A DNA stretch of 33,760 bases, taken from positions 1 to 33,760 of the forward strand of contig NZ_PSTT01000086.1 of NCBI RefSeq assembly GCF_002931235.1, given 5' to 3'. The DNA comes from Subtercola sp. Z020. GTDB lineage: Bacteria; Actinomycetota; Actinomycetes; Actinomycetales; Microbacteriaceae. The notes below the pieces were generated by a model. It was not told the DNA's origin and ran no database searches. It was given only the letters and a program-made list of their open reading frames with translations. The position numbers and the translations under genes are program-made. Numbering within the stretch: position 1 is the first letter of the stretch; each line of letters opens with the position of its first letter. Below are positions 8,657 to 16,512 of the stretch, one piece after another.

Positions 8657-9787
8657 CTAGCCGTTGACCTGGGCGTCGGTGTAGTAGCCACCGTCGATCA
8701 GGACCTTGGTGATGTCGGCCTTGGTCACGACGACCGGCTGCAGCAGCTGGGCCGGAACGACCTTCTTGCCGTTGTCGTAGGTCTTGTCGTCGTTGGTCTC
8801 GGGCGTCTTGCCCTCGAGAACGGCGCTGGCCATGGCGACGGCGACCTTCGCGAGCTCGCGAGTGTCCTTGTAGATGGTCGAGTACTGCTCGCCACCGTTG
8901 ATGGCCTTGACCGAGTCGAGCTCAGCGTCCTGGCCGGTGATGATCGGGAAGCCAGCGCCGACGGTGTAACCCGACGAGGTGACGGCAGAGATCAGACCGC
9001 GCGAGATACCGTCGTAGGGCGACAGGATGCCGTTGACCTTCGTGGTTCCGTCGGAGTAGGTCGACGTGAGGATGTTCTCCATGCGCGACTGGGCGGTGGC
9101 CGGGTCCCAACGGAGGGTGGCGACGGTGTTGAAGTCCGTCTGGCCGCTCTTCACGACGAGGGTGCCCTTGTCGATGTACGGCTGCAGAACATCCATCGCG
9201 CCCTTGAAGAAGAACGTGGCGTTGTTGTCGTCGGGGCTACCGGCGAACAGCTCGATGTTGAACGGGCCGGCGACGCCGGTGTCCTTGCCGCTGGCGTCGA
9301 GGATGCCGAGACCGGTGAGGAGCGACGTGCCCTGCTCGGTTCCGACCTTCTCGTTGTCGAACGTGGCGTAGTAGTCGACGTTCTCCGAGTCGCGGATCAG
9401 GCGGTCGTAGGCGATGACGGGGATGTCATTGTCTTTGGCGTTCTGAAGCGTGTTGGTGAGCGTGGTGCCGTCGATCGAGGCGATGATCAGGGCCTTGGCG
9501 CCCTTGGTGATCATGTTCTCGAGCTGGCTGACCTGGGTGGGGATGTCGTCTTCGGCGTACTCGAGGTCGACCGTGTAGCCGGCCGCTTCGAGCTGCTCCT
9601 TGATGCTGTTGCCGTCGGCGATCCAGCGCTCCGACGACTTGGTCGGCATCGCGACGCCGATGAGGCCGCCGTCGCCGGCAGCAGCGCCGCCGGTCGAGGA
9701 ACCTGAAGAGCTGCCCGAGGAGCAGGCTGCGAGTGAAACCACCATGGCCGCTGAGGCCAGGAGGGAAAGAATGACCTTCTTCTTCAC
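8657..9787 (-). CDS. chvE: Monosaccharide-binding lipoprotein, ChvE-like
   Basis: A 376-residue periplasmic-binding-protein-like lipoprotein. The N-terminus is a lipoprotein signal peptide with lipobox LAAC at about residues 19-22 ([12 protein letters not shown]), followed by a flexible Ser/Gly linker. The mature part is a type 1 sugar-binding fold: [47 protein letters not shown] and [12 protein letters not shown] are typical of ChvE/XylF proteins. It should capture a monosaccharide outside the membrane and deliver it to MmsB. The GTG at 9787 is preferred over the in-frame ATG at 9802 because AAAGGA is correctly spaced for it and the signal peptide then starts VKKK. It lies 85 bases downstream of araA. 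Arabinose is the most likely ligand from context. Confidence 0.92.
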   Translation of the reverse strand: MKKKVILSLLASAAMVVSLAACSSGSSSGSSTGGAAAGDGGLIGVAMPTKSSERWIADGNSIKEQLEAAGYTVDLEYAEDDIPTQVSQLENMITKGAKALIIASIDGTTLTNTLQNAKDNDIPVIAYDRLIRDSENVDYYATFDNEKVGTEQGTSLLTGLGILDASGKDTGVAGPFNIELFAGSPDDNNATFFFKGAMDVLQPYIDKGTLVVKSGQTDFNTVATLRWDPATAQSRMENILTSTYSDGTTKVNGILSPYDGISRGLISAVTSSGYTVGAGFPIITGQDAELDSVKAINGGEQYSTIYKDTRELAKVAVAMASAVLEGKTPETNDDKTYDNGKKVVPAQLLQPVVVTKADITKVLIDGGYYTDAQVNG

Positions 9788-9872
9788 TGTGTTTCCTTTC
9801 ATATATGGACTTCGTTGTCAGCGGGTGCTGTGTGAAGGTTGTGCGGTGGTGCAGTGCAGTGAACTGCTGTGA

Positions 9873-11390
9873 CTACAGGCCCTGTGCCAGTCGGTAGTAG
9901 GCCTGGTTCCAGCGGACTCCCTGTTCGAAGTCACGCAGGTCTGTGCTCTCATCGATGACGAGAAGTTCTGTCTTCGCGATGTCGGCGAAGTCGGTGAAGG
10001 CGTCGAGCCCGACCGCTGTCGACATCACGGTGTGGTGCGCCGCCCCAGCGGTGAGCCAGGCAGCAGCGGAGACCGCGAAGGAGGGCTCCGGCTTCCAGAC
10101 GGCACGGCCGACGGGGAGCTTCGGCAGAGGTGCGGTCGGCTCGACGACCTCGACGACGTTGGCGACCAGCCGGAAGCGGTCGCGCATGTCGCTCATCGCG
10201 ACCACGACGGCGGGGCCGGGGTCGGCGGTGAAGACGAGGCGCACCGGGTCTTCCCGGCCACCGATGCCGAGCGGGTGGATCTCGAGGGTCGGCTTCGCCG
10301 TTGTGAGGGAGGGGCTGACCTCGAGCATGTGGGCGCCGAGGATGACCTCGTTGCCGGGGGTGAGGTCGTACGTGTAGTCCTCCATGAGGGAGGCCCCGCC
10401 GGGCAGGCCCGAACCCATCACGTTCGCGGCGTGCACGAGGATCGCCGTCTTCCAGTCGCCCTCTGCGCCGAAGCCGTAGCCGTCGGCCATCAGGCGCTGC
10501 ACGGCGAGGCCGGGCAGCTGGCGGAGTGCACCGAGGTCTTCGAAGCTGGTGGTGAAGGCGCCGAACCCGCCGGCCTCGAGGAACGAGCGGAGGCCGAGCT
10601 CGATCGCGGCGCCGTTCCGCAGCGACTCGTGACGCGCGGCACCGGCACGAAGCTCGGGAGCGACGTCGTAGAGCTCCTCGTATTCGGCCACCAGGGCGTC
10701 GATGCGATCATCCGGAACAGCAGCGACAGCCTCAGCGAGCTCGTTGACGCCCCAGGTGTTGACCTGCACGCCGAAGCGCAGCTCTGCTTCGGTCTTGTCG
10801 CCCTCTGTGACGGCGACGAAGCGCATGTTGTCGCCGAACCGGGCGAGCTTCAGGGACTTCGTGGCTGCCCAGCCGGCCGCGGCGCGAGTCCACGTGCCGA
10901 TCTGTGCGGTGACGGCCGGGTTCGATGCGTGGCCGACGACGGTCTTGCGGGCGACGCCCAGGCGGGTCTGGATGTAGCCGAACTCCCGGTCGCCGTGTGC
11001 GGCCTGGTTGAGGTTCATGAAGTCCATGTCGATCTCTGCCCAGGGCAGTTCGACATTGGCCTGCGTGTGGAAGTGCAGCAGTGGCTTCTGCAGGGCGTCG
11101 AGCCCCGAGATCCACATCTTCGCCGGGCTGAAGGTGTGCATCCACGCGATCAGGCCGATGACGTTGTCGGCGGCGTTGGCCTCGAGAATGGCGCGCTTGA
11201 TCGACTCGCTGTCTTTCAGCACCGGCTTCCACACGATGGTGACGGGGATGTCGGATGCCGCAGCCAGCGTGTCGGCGATGGTCTTCGACTGCTCGGCCAC
11301 CTGGCGGAGGGTCTCGTCGCCGTAGAGGTTCTGGCTGCCGGTGAAGAACCACACCTCGTAGGAGGCGAGGTCGGGCGTGATTCGGGTCAC
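9873..11390 (-). CDS. araA: L-arabinose isomerase
   Basis: A 505-residue enzyme matching the usual size of AraA. It interconverts L-arabinose and L-ribulose with a divalent metal, in the cytoplasm. The N-terminal [14 protein letters not shown] is the family hallmark. The metal and catalytic residues expected from the family are visible in order: Glu in [11 protein letters not shown], Glu in [10 protein letters not shown], His in ILGAHMLEV and His in [12 protein letters not shown]. The start is GTG at 11390, which overlaps the araD stop codon by four bases (GTGA), with AAGGAG seven bases upstream inside the end of araD. Coupled translation of araD and araA is therefore likely. The next gene downstream is the ChvE-like binding protein. 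Confidence 0.96.
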   Translation of the reverse strand: MTRITPDLASYEVWFFTGSQNLYGDETLRQVAEQSKTIADTLAAASDIPVTIVWKPVLKDSESIKRAILEANAADNVIGLIAWMHTFSPAKMWISGLDALQKPLLHFHTQANVELPWAEIDMDFMNLNQAAHGDREFGYIQTRLGVARKTVVGHASNPAVTAQIGTWTRAAAGWAATKSLKLARFGDNMRFVAVTEGDKTEAELRFGVQVNTWGVNELAEAVAAVPDDRIDALVAEYEELYDVAPELRAGAARHESLRNGAAIELGLRSFLEAGGFGAFTTSFEDLGALRQLPGLAVQRLMADGYGFGAEGDWKTAILVHAANVMGSGLPGGASLMEDYTYDLTPGNEVILGAHMLEVSPSLTTAKPTLEIHPLGIGGREDPVRLVFTADPGPAVVVAMSDMRDRFRLVANVVEVVEPTAPLPKLPVGRAVWKPEPSFAVSAAAWLTAGAAHHTVMSTAVGLDAFTDFADIAKTELLVIDESTDLRDFEQGVRWNQAYYRLAQGL

Positions 11391-12094
11391 TTCAAGGCTC
11401 CTTGGGGGGCTTGGCCGTAGACGTTCTGGTATCGGTTGAAGAGCGAGTCGATCGCCTCCTGCGGAATGGGCAGCGGCTCGCCGAGCTGGCGCGCGATATG
11501 CACCGTGCGGGCGACGTCTTCGACCATGACGGCGGCCTTGACCGCGTCGGAAGCGTCTTTGCCGATCGTGAAGACACCGTGGTTCTGCATCAGAACGGCT
11601 CGCGAGCGGTGACCCGAGAGCGTCTCGACGACCCCGACCCCGATCGAGTCGTCGCCGATGATCGCGAAGGGTCCGACCGGCACGGGGCCGCCGAACTCGT
11701 CGGCCATCGCCGTGATGACGCAGGGGATCTCCTCGCCGCGGGCGGCCCAGGCGGTGGCGTAGGTCGAGTGGGTGTGCACGACGCCGCCGACCTGCGGCAT
11801 GTTGCGGTAGATGTAGGCGTGGGCTGCGGTGTCGCTCGACGGGGAACGGTCGCTGCCGGGGGTCTCGTCGATGACGTCGCCATCGAGATCGCAGAGGATC
11901 ATGTTGTCGGGGCCGAGCTCGTCGTAGCGCACACCGCTCGGCTTGATGACGAACAGGTCGGCGCCGGGAACGCGGGCGGAGACGTTGCCGCTCGTCCAGG
12001 CGATCAGGCCGTAGTGGGTGAGCTCGGAGTGCAGCCGGGCGACGTCTTCACGGATGCCGGCGATCACCACTTCGATTTCTGGGCCGTAGTTCAC
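11387..12094 (-). CDS. araD: L-ribulose-5-phosphate 4-epimerase
   Basis: A 235-residue class II aldolase-family epimerase converting L-ribulose 5-phosphate to D-xylulose 5-phosphate. Visible hallmarks are WTSGNVSAR and [12 protein letters not shown] for phosphate binding, SPSSDTAAH with the conserved Ser-Ser-Asp, VVHTHSTYA supplying two metal His residues, and [11 protein letters not shown] supplying the third. GTG at 12094 is chosen: AAGGAG sits nine bases upstream, the length then matches the family (about 231 residues), and a LacI-type operator and promoter lie just upstream. A longer frame open to 12190 would run over the operator. It is the first structural gene of the operon. No ribulokinase gene, which would make its substrate, is present in the window. 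Confidence 0.94.
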   Translation of the reverse strand: MNYGPEIEVVIAGIREDVARLHSELTHYGLIAWTSGNVSARVPGADLFVIKPSGVRYDELGPDNMILCDLDGDVIDETPGSDRSPSSDTAAHAYIYRNMPQVGGVVHTHSTYATAWAARGEEIPCVITAMADEFGGPVPVGPFAIIGDDSIGVGVVETLSGHRSRAVLMQNHGVFTIGKDASDAVKAAVMVEDVARTVHIARQLGEPLPIPQEAIDSLFNRYQNVYGQAPQGALK

Positions 12095-12176
12095 TGGGGC
12101 GGACTCCTTCGTCACGAGATTCTGGTCGGGCGTTTCGGGGCCCTGATGAGGAATGGGGGCCAGACGGGTGACGGTC

Positions 12177-12192
12177 ATGTGAACGGTCACAT
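12177..12192. promoter_or_regulatory. LacI-family operator at the araD promoter
   Basis: ATGTGAACGGTCACAT has 6-bp palindromic arms (ATGTGA/TCACAT) and a central CG step, as expected for LacI/GalR-family operators. It lies just downstream of the predicted -10 (12211-12206), in a position to block transcription. A related TGTGA-N4-TCACA site lies upstream of the LacI-type regulator at 13406-13419. Confidence 0.65.
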
Positions 12193-12205
12193 CTGGGCTG
12201 CACTC

Positions 12206-12236
12206 ATGTTAGCCACACGCTGTACCAGCCTGTCAA
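12206..12236 (-). promoter_or_regulatory. Promoter of the ara/mms operon
   Basis: On the minus strand a perfect TTGACA (12236-12231) is followed after 19 bases by TAACAT (12211-12206). The spacer is slightly long. The expected transcription start is around 12199, giving a leader of about 105 bases before the araD GTG and placing the palindrome at 12177-12192 at about +7 to +22. Confidence 0.5.
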
Positions 12237-12275
12237 GCTGCGATAGTCACGGTTCTATAACTGGAATGCGCGCAC

Positions 12276-13355
12276 TCAGAACCGGGGCGGTGCGCTGCTG
12301 TCGCGAACGATCAGCTCGGGGAGGATCAGCTCGAGGTGGCCCGCACCGCGGGCGGCTTCGTCGGCCGGCTCGGCGTTCGCGGCCGTTCCGCCGCCGGCGG
12401 CCGGTCCGCTGCCCGCCGCCCCGCCGCGGAGCAGCTGCGCCACCGCCTGGCGCCCGATCTCGGCGAAGTCCTGCTTCACCGTCGTGAGCGGCGGCCAGAA
12501 GTGCCGCGCCTCGGGAATGTCGTCGAACCCGACGATGCTGATGTCACCCGGAACGTTCAGCCCGGCATCCCTGATCGCGTGCATCAACCCCAGCGCCATC
12601 TGGTCGTTCGCCGAGAAGATGGCCGTGAAGTCGCGCACCCGCAGCAGTTCGCGGCCGGCGAAGTAGCCGAACTCGGCGGTCCAGTCGCCGAGGATCGGCG
12701 CGGTCGCGGCGACATCGTGCTCGCTCATCTCCGTGAGGAAGCCGTGCATTCGCGCCTCGGCCTCGATCCAGTCCTGGGGCCCGGCCAGGTGGTAGATGTT
12801 GCGGTGGCCGAGTTCGATCAGGTGCCGTGTGGCCAGGCGTGCCCCCGCGATCTGGTCGACCGAGAGAGCGTGGTCGGAGGTGCCGTTCGACTGCAGGGTC
12901 ACGAAGGGCACCGAGAGGTTCATCTCGGTGAATGTCTTGAAGACCCGCACCTGCGGTGCGATCACGACGAGGCCCTCGATCGCCTGGTCGAGCAGATGGT
13001 TCAGGCCCCGCTCGATCGACTCGCGGTCGCTGCCGTCGAGGTTCACCGTGTTGACGAAGTAGCCCTCCGCTCGCGCCGCCTTCTCGATGGCGGTGATGCT
13101 CGACGCCGGCCCGTACTGGAAGCTCGAGGCGGAGAGGATGCCGAGGGTGCGCGACCGGCTGGTGACCAGCATCCGGGCGGCCCTGTTCGGGCGGTACTGC
13201 AGCTCGTCCATGACCTGCTGCACGCGTTGCTTCGTCTCCTCGCGGAGGTTCGGCGACCCGTTCAGAACGCGGGAGACCGTCTGGTAGGACACTCCGGCGA
13301 GCCGGGCGACATCACGGATGCTCGGAGCACGGCTGCGTGTCGGATCGGTGGCCAC
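12276..13355 (-). CDS. LacI-family transcriptional regulator
   Basis: A 359-residue LacI/GalR-family regulator. The helix-turn-helix is SIRDVARLAGVSYQTVSRVL (residues 12-31), followed by the hinge helix region with YRPNRAARML. The effector-binding core is the type 1 sugar-binding fold: TLGILSASS, LVVIAPQ, VPFVTLQSNG, HRNIYHLAGP, TAIFSANDQMALGLM and DISIVGFDDIPEA. A Gly/Ala-rich insert is present near the C-terminus (about residues 307-340). The GTG at 13355 is preceded by CATAAT after five bases, so the message is probably leaderless. It lies 181 bases upstream of the araD start on the same strand, with an independent promoter between. It is the likely arabinose-responsive repressor of the operon; the effector is inferred from neighbours only. 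Confidence 0.92.
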   Translation of the reverse strand: MATDPTRSRAPSIRDVARLAGVSYQTVSRVLNGSPNLREETKQRVQQVMDELQYRPNRAARMLVTSRSRTLGILSASSFQYGPASSITAIEKAARAEGYFVNTVNLDGSDRESIERGLNHLLDQAIEGLVVIAPQVRVFKTFTEMNLSVPFVTLQSNGTSDHALSVDQIAGARLATRHLIELGHRNIYHLAGPQDWIEAEARMHGFLTEMSEHDVAATAPILGDWTAEFGYFAGRELLRVRDFTAIFSANDQMALGLMHAIRDAGLNVPGDISIVGFDDIPEARHFWPPLTTVKQDFAEIGRQAVAQLLRGGAAGSGPAAGGGTAANAEPADEAARGAGHLELILPELIVRDSSAPPRF

Positions 13356-13360
13356 GCCTC

Positions 13361-13366
13361 ATTATG
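13361..13366 (-). promoter_or_regulatory. Candidate -10 of the LacI-type gene
   Basis: CATAAT on the minus strand matches the -10 consensus at five of six bases and sits five bases before the GTG start, suggesting a leaderless message. Upstream, a 10-bp direct repeat CCCCGGCGAA (13381-13390 and 13391-13400 on the plus strand) fills the expected -35 region, and no good -35 is seen. Confidence 0.4.
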
Positions 13367-13405
13367 ACCCGGTGGGCGAACCCCGGCGAACCCCGGCGAA
13401 CGCCG

Positions 13406-13419
13406 TGTGACGAGTCACA
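13406..13419. promoter_or_regulatory. Second LacI-type operator (TGTGA-CGAG-TCACA)
   Basis: The 5-bp arms TGTGA/TCACA with a 4-base centre match the spacing and arms of the araD operator. It lies 51 bases upstream of the LacI-type start and about 65 bases upstream of the small plus-strand membrane protein gene, so it may serve autoregulation, looping or the divergent gene. Confidence 0.5.
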
Positions 13420-13436
13420 TGCTCGCCTGCCCGCAG

Positions 13437-13460
13437 GGAATCGTGAGAAGATTCCTTTTT
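13437..13460 (+). terminator. Hairpin with T-tract in the leader of the small membrane protein gene
   Basis: GGAATC (13437-13442) and GATTCC (13450-13455) pair around a 7-base loop and are followed by TTTTT (13456-13460). This is the only classic stem plus T-tract found in the window, and it lies upstream of a plus-strand gene rather than after one. It could be an attenuator or could stop transcription leaking through the divergent region. The stem is short. Confidence 0.4.
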
Positions 13461-13483
13461 CGCCGACGAATTGGGTCCCCACC

Positions 13484-13636
13484 GTGAGCTACACCCCCGC
13501 ACCTCAAGAGCCGAAAGATCCCGGCGACCCGAAGCGCCCCACGACCGCCCGCATCACCATCTGGATCGCGGTCGGCGCGGTGGGGCTCTACTTCCTTCTC
13601 ACCGGCATCTTCGGCATCGTCAACGGCGGCAGCTGA
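13484..13636 (+). CDS. Small single-span membrane protein
   Basis: A 50-residue protein with a Pro/Asp/Lys-rich cytoplasmic-looking N-terminus (YTPAPQEPKDPGDPKRP) and one clear membrane segment, ITIWIAVGAVGLYFLLTGIFG, at about residues 25-45. I do not recognise a named family, though short proteins of this pattern occur in related actinobacteria. The GTG at 13484 is the most plausible start, because the frame upstream would run through the hairpin and operator. There is no convincing Shine-Dalgarno sequence. It converges on msrA with only five bases between stop codons. Function unknown. Confidence 0.6.
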   Translation: MSYTPAPQEPKDPGDPKRPTTARITIWIAVGAVGLYFLLTGIFGIVNGGS

Positions 13637-13641
13637 GCCGA

Positions 13642-14181
13642 CTAGGCGGTCGCGGTCGAGGGTGACGTCGCGGTCGCGTTCTCGCGGCGCGGCAGCTTCC
13701 ACCCCGGGCGCACGAAGTGGCAGGTGTACCCGTTCGGGTAGACCTCGAGGTAGTCCTGGTGCTCGGGCTCGGCCTCCCAGAAGTCACCGGCCGGCTCCAC
13801 CTCTGTGACGACCGGGCCGGGCCAGAGACCCGACGCGTCGACGTCTTCGATCGTGTCGAGCGCGGTGTTCAGCTGGGTGGTGTCGGTGTAGTAGATCGCC
13901 GAGCGGTAGCTGGTGCCACGGTCGTTGCCCTGCCGGTTCTTGGTCGACGGGTCGTGGATCTGGAAGAAGAACTCCAGCAGGTCGCGGTAGCTCTCCTTCT
14001 CGGGGTCGAACGTGATCTCGATCGCCTCGGCGTGCAGGCCGTGGTGGCGGTAGGTGGCATTCGGCACGTCGCCGCCGGTGTAGCCGACGCGCGTCGAGAG
14101 CACGCCTTCGCGTTTGCGGATCAGATCCTGCATTCCCCAGAAGCAGCCGCCGGCGAGTATCGCCTTCTCTGTCGTAGCCAT
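13642..14181 (-). CDS. msrA: Peptide-methionine (S)-S-oxide reductase MsrA
   Basis: A 179-residue repair enzyme reducing methionine-S-sulfoxide in proteins and free methionine. The catalytic motif GGCFWG holds Cys13. Further family segments are [38 protein letters not shown] and [12 protein letters not shown] second and only other Cys, Cys154 in [11 protein letters not shown], is positioned to act as the resolving residue. The short Ala/Thr/Ser tail is not part of the family core. The ATG at 14181 is supported by AAAGGAG eight bases upstream; a longer open frame to 14862 is an overlap artefact of the neighbouring gene. It is probably monocistronic, 84 bases downstream of the propeller-like protein gene with a small hairpin between. 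Confidence 0.95.
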   Translation of the reverse strand: MATTEKAILAGGCFWGMQDLIRKREGVLSTRVGYTGGDVPNATYRHHGLHAEAIEITFDPEKESYRDLLEFFFQIHDPSTKNRQGNDRGTSYRSAIYYTDTTQLNTALDTIEDVDASGLWPGPVVTEVEPAGDFWEAEPEHQDYLEVYPNGYTCHFVRPGWKLPRRENATATSPSTATA

Positions 14182-14226
14182 GGTGTCGTCTCCTTTGTCG
14201 TGACGTTCAGTACAACAGGGCTGGCC

Positions 14227-14243
14227 GTGCGGGTGTTCCGCAC
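14227..14243. terminator. Short hairpin after the propeller-like protein gene
   Basis: GTGCGG (14227-14232) and CCGCAC (14238-14243) pair across a 5-base loop, 22 bases downstream of the stop codon at 14265 on the minus strand and upstream of msrA. There is no T-tract, so it is a weak terminator candidate. Confidence 0.35.
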
Positions 14244-14264
14244 TCCGTCGCTCCCAGCAAGGTC

Positions 14265-15680
14265 TCAGCCTGCGCTGCACCAAGCCGGTTGCGAGCCCTT
14301 GAAGGCACGGGGCGGTTCGCCCCCGGCGATCTCGATGTAGGTCGACGTGACCACGTCGGGCGTCGACGGCGGCGCCGTTTCGACGACGGCGTAGCGGCCG
14401 TTGGTCGAGACGCAGAGACCCGCGATCGCCGTGCCCGCCGGCGCGGTGAACAGGGTGCTCGACCCGGAGCCGTCGACCCGGTCGACCGTGTCGGGGCTGG
14501 GGCCCAGCTCGACTGCCGCCCCTGATCCGTCGAGCGGATGGGGCGCGTCGACACCCGAATCCGCGCCGGCTCCGCCGCCCGCACCTCCGCCGCCCGCACC
14601 GCCGCTGCCGCCCGCGCCGCCCGCCAGCGCGAAGCCCGTCGTCACCGGCGCCCCCGGGGTTCCGAAGTCCGTCGCGAAGGCCGCACCCCCCGCCTCCGTC
14701 ACGAGCGTCTTCGTGCCGGGAACGAAGCCGAGCAGCCTCTCGGCAGATCCCGCCGCGACCGCCCCGGAGGATCCGTCGAGCAGGCCGAGCGCATCGACGA
14801 CGAAGAGCGCGCCGTCGTTCTGCTGCACGACCAGCGATGTCGTGCCCGGCACGAAGCGCCACGACGACACCGGGATCAGTTCGTGGTCGGGGCCGGAGAC
14901 CGGGATGGAGAACGCCTGCCCCAGGGTGATGTCGTACACGTACAGCTGGTCGTCGGTGGTCGGGTAGAACGGTGACGGGGCGGGGCGGAAGGTGTAGCCG
15001 AACAGGTTGCTCGACGCCGCACCCGTCAGCCCGGTCACCGTTCCCGGGCCCGCGAGCTGCACCGGGATGGAGGCCGACCCGTCGAACGGCACGATGTCGA
15101 GCAGATCGTTGCCGTCGGGGTCGGTCGTGGCCACGACGAGACTCTTCGACAGCACGGCGAAGCGCCGGATGTGCGCAGCGCTGTAGACGGTGTCGCCGTC
15201 GCTCCCGGAGCCGGCCGTGAGCGACGACCGCACGATCCGGTCGTCTGCGCCCGCCACGCCGGGCACGAGATGGTAGACCTCGGCATCGGGGGTGGTGAAG
15301 GAGTAGGTGAACGTCGATGCGGCATCCTGCGCGGTGCTCTTCACGCCCGTCGCGGTCACGGTATAGGTGGTGTTGTAGCTCAGGATGCCCGTGAACTCGA
15401 CCTGGATGCCGGTGTCGCTCGTGGTGGTCGTGACCGGCGTGGCGGGGGTGACGCTCACCTGCTCTGCGGCGACGGGGGCGATCAGCTCGTTCGCCTGAAG
15501 GAGCAGCCGCTGCCCGGCGCGTTCCACACTGGACTGCACGTTCAGCTGGGCGGCGGCGAGACGGGGGCCCTGGGTGAGGTTCAGGCCGACGAGGCCGACC
15601 ACGAGCAGGGCGAAGATGCCCGTGCTGCCCCAGAGCAGCATCCGGAACCGGCGGATGCCCTTCTGCGGGTCAGTAGACAT
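14265..15680 (-). CDS. Membrane-anchored protein with Ig-like and propeller-like regions
   Basis: A 471-residue protein I cannot assign to a named family. Residues 14-34 ([20 protein letters not shown]) form one membrane anchor with a short basic cytoplasmic side, so the bulk should lie outside. Residues about 70-130 resemble a bacterial Ig-like (SbsA-type) domain: [27 protein letters not shown] and FTYSFTTPD. Residues about 135-450 contain repeated blades with [52 protein letters not shown] and [14 protein letters not shown], suggesting a beta-propeller, interrupted by a Gly/Ala-rich loop near residue 350. The ATG overlaps the upstream stop codon by 11 bases, tying it to the TIGR03943/permease pair. 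It is the last gene of that operon; the role is unknown. Confidence 0.75.
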   Translation of the reverse strand: MSTDPQKGIRRFRMLLWGSTGIFALLVVGLVGLNLTQGPRLAAAQLNVQSSVERAGQRLLLQANELIAPVAAEQVSVTPATPVTTTTSDTGIQVEFTGILSYNTTYTVTATGVKSTAQDAASTFTYSFTTPDAEVYHLVPGVAGADDRIVRSSLTAGSGSDGDTVYSAAHIRRFAVLSKSLVVATTDPDGNDLLDIVPFDGSASIPVQLAGPGTVTGLTGAASSNLFGYTFRPAPSPFYPTTDDQLYVYDITLGQAFSIPVSGPDHELIPVSSWRFVPGTTSLVVQQNDGALFVVDALGLLDGSSGAVAAGSAERLLGFVPGTKTLVTEAGGAAFATDFGTPGAPVTTGFALAGGAGGSGGAGGGGAGGGAGADSGVDAPHPLDGSGAAVELGPSPDTVDRVDGSGSSTLFTAPAGTAIAGLCVSTNGRYAVVETAPPSTPDVVTSTYIEIAGGEPPRAFKGSQPAWCSAG

Positions 15681-16512
15681 ATGGGTCGGAGGGCTGAGGG
15701 ATGCCCGTGATCGAGGCGGGCGTCAGCACGATGTTCGCGGTGCTGAGCACACTCGGGTCGGCCCCGAAGGTGCCGTCGACGCTCACCCAGCTGTCGGTCG
15801 GGTACGAACTCTGCCAGCCGGGCTCGTACACGGCGACGCCGACCGGCTGGGCGTCGACCGCGCAGCAGGTCACTACGAAACGGGCGACGAAGAAGACGTT
15901 GTCCGGGTCGTCGGCATCGGGCGTCACGAAGCCGGTGACCGAGGCGGAACGCCCGTCGAACCAGTCGAGCCCGACACCCTGGCGCAGCAGCAGCGACCAG
16001 TCCTTCACCGTGTAGGCGCTGGTGTCGTCGGAGCCGCCGGGCGCCGCGGAGCCGACTCCCCCGCTGGTGCGGTTCGCGTCGAGGGTGGTCGAGGCGCTGT
16101 TGATGCTCCGCTGCTCGACGGTCGACGAGGTGAGAGTCGCGGGCGGAACCACCAGCAGCGCGACGACGGCGGCCACCACGACGAGGATGCTCGCGGCGGT
16201 GGCGGTGAGCATCCAGAGCCGCGAGCGCCCGCCCGGTGCGCGGTGCCCGCCAGCGTCGTGCGACCCCGAGCCGTGGGCCCCCGGCCCGTGCCCGTGGCCA
16301 GCGTGGTCGTCGTCGTCGGCGGCCGGCACCGCGGCGAACGCGCCGACGATCAGCACGACCGCGACGGCGGCCATGATGAGCGTGAAGACGAAGTACCGGG
16401 GGTGGATGTAGAGCCCGAGCTGGCCCGAGAGGCCCAGCCAGACCGTGGCGACGACCCCGACCAGGCTCAACGCGAGGCCCTGCCAGCGCGCGACGAGGCG
16501 GCTAAAAGACAT
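15670..16512 (-). CDS. TIGR03943-type permease partner (DUF1980)
   Basis: A 280-residue membrane protein matching the TIGR03943/DUF1980 family, whose genes usually sit beside YraQ-type permeases. It has hydrophobic segments near residues 10-30 and 38-58, a His-rich polar loop (DDDDHAGHGHGPGAHGSGSH, about residues 66-90) and a third segment near residues 100-120. The C-terminal soluble domain includes WFDGRSASVTGFVTPD, FFVARFVVTCCAVDAQPVGV with an adjacent Cys pair, and DSWVSVDGTFG. The His-rich loop and CC motif hint at metal contact, which is inference. The ATG overlaps the permease stop codon by 11 bases, and its own stop overlaps the next start by 11 bases, so the three genes form one coupled unit. 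Confidence 0.85.
   Translation of the reverse strand: MSFSRLVARWQGLALSLVGVVATVWLGLSGQLGLYIHPRYFVFTLIMAAVAVVLIVGAFAAVPAADDDDHAGHGHGPGAHGSGSHDAGGHRAPGGRSRLWMLTATAASILVVVAAVVALLVVPPATLTSSTVEQRSINSASTTLDANRTSGGVGSAAPGGSDDTSAYTVKDWSLLLRQGVGLDWFDGRSASVTGFVTPDADDPDNVFFVARFVVTCCAVDAQPVGVAVYEPGWQSSYPTDSWVSVDGTFGADPSVLSTANIVLTPASITGIPQPSDPYVY

Noticed and set aside
12095-12190. Extension of araD to an upstream ATG at 12190
   Set aside because: The extension covers a LacI-type operator and lacks a ribosome binding site, while GTG 12094 has AAGGAG at good spacing and gives the normal family length.
12177-12192. CRP-type site (TGTGA...TCACA)
   Set aside because: CRP sites have a 6-base centre; this has 4 with a central CG, which fits a LacI-family operator and a LacI-type gene is adjacent.
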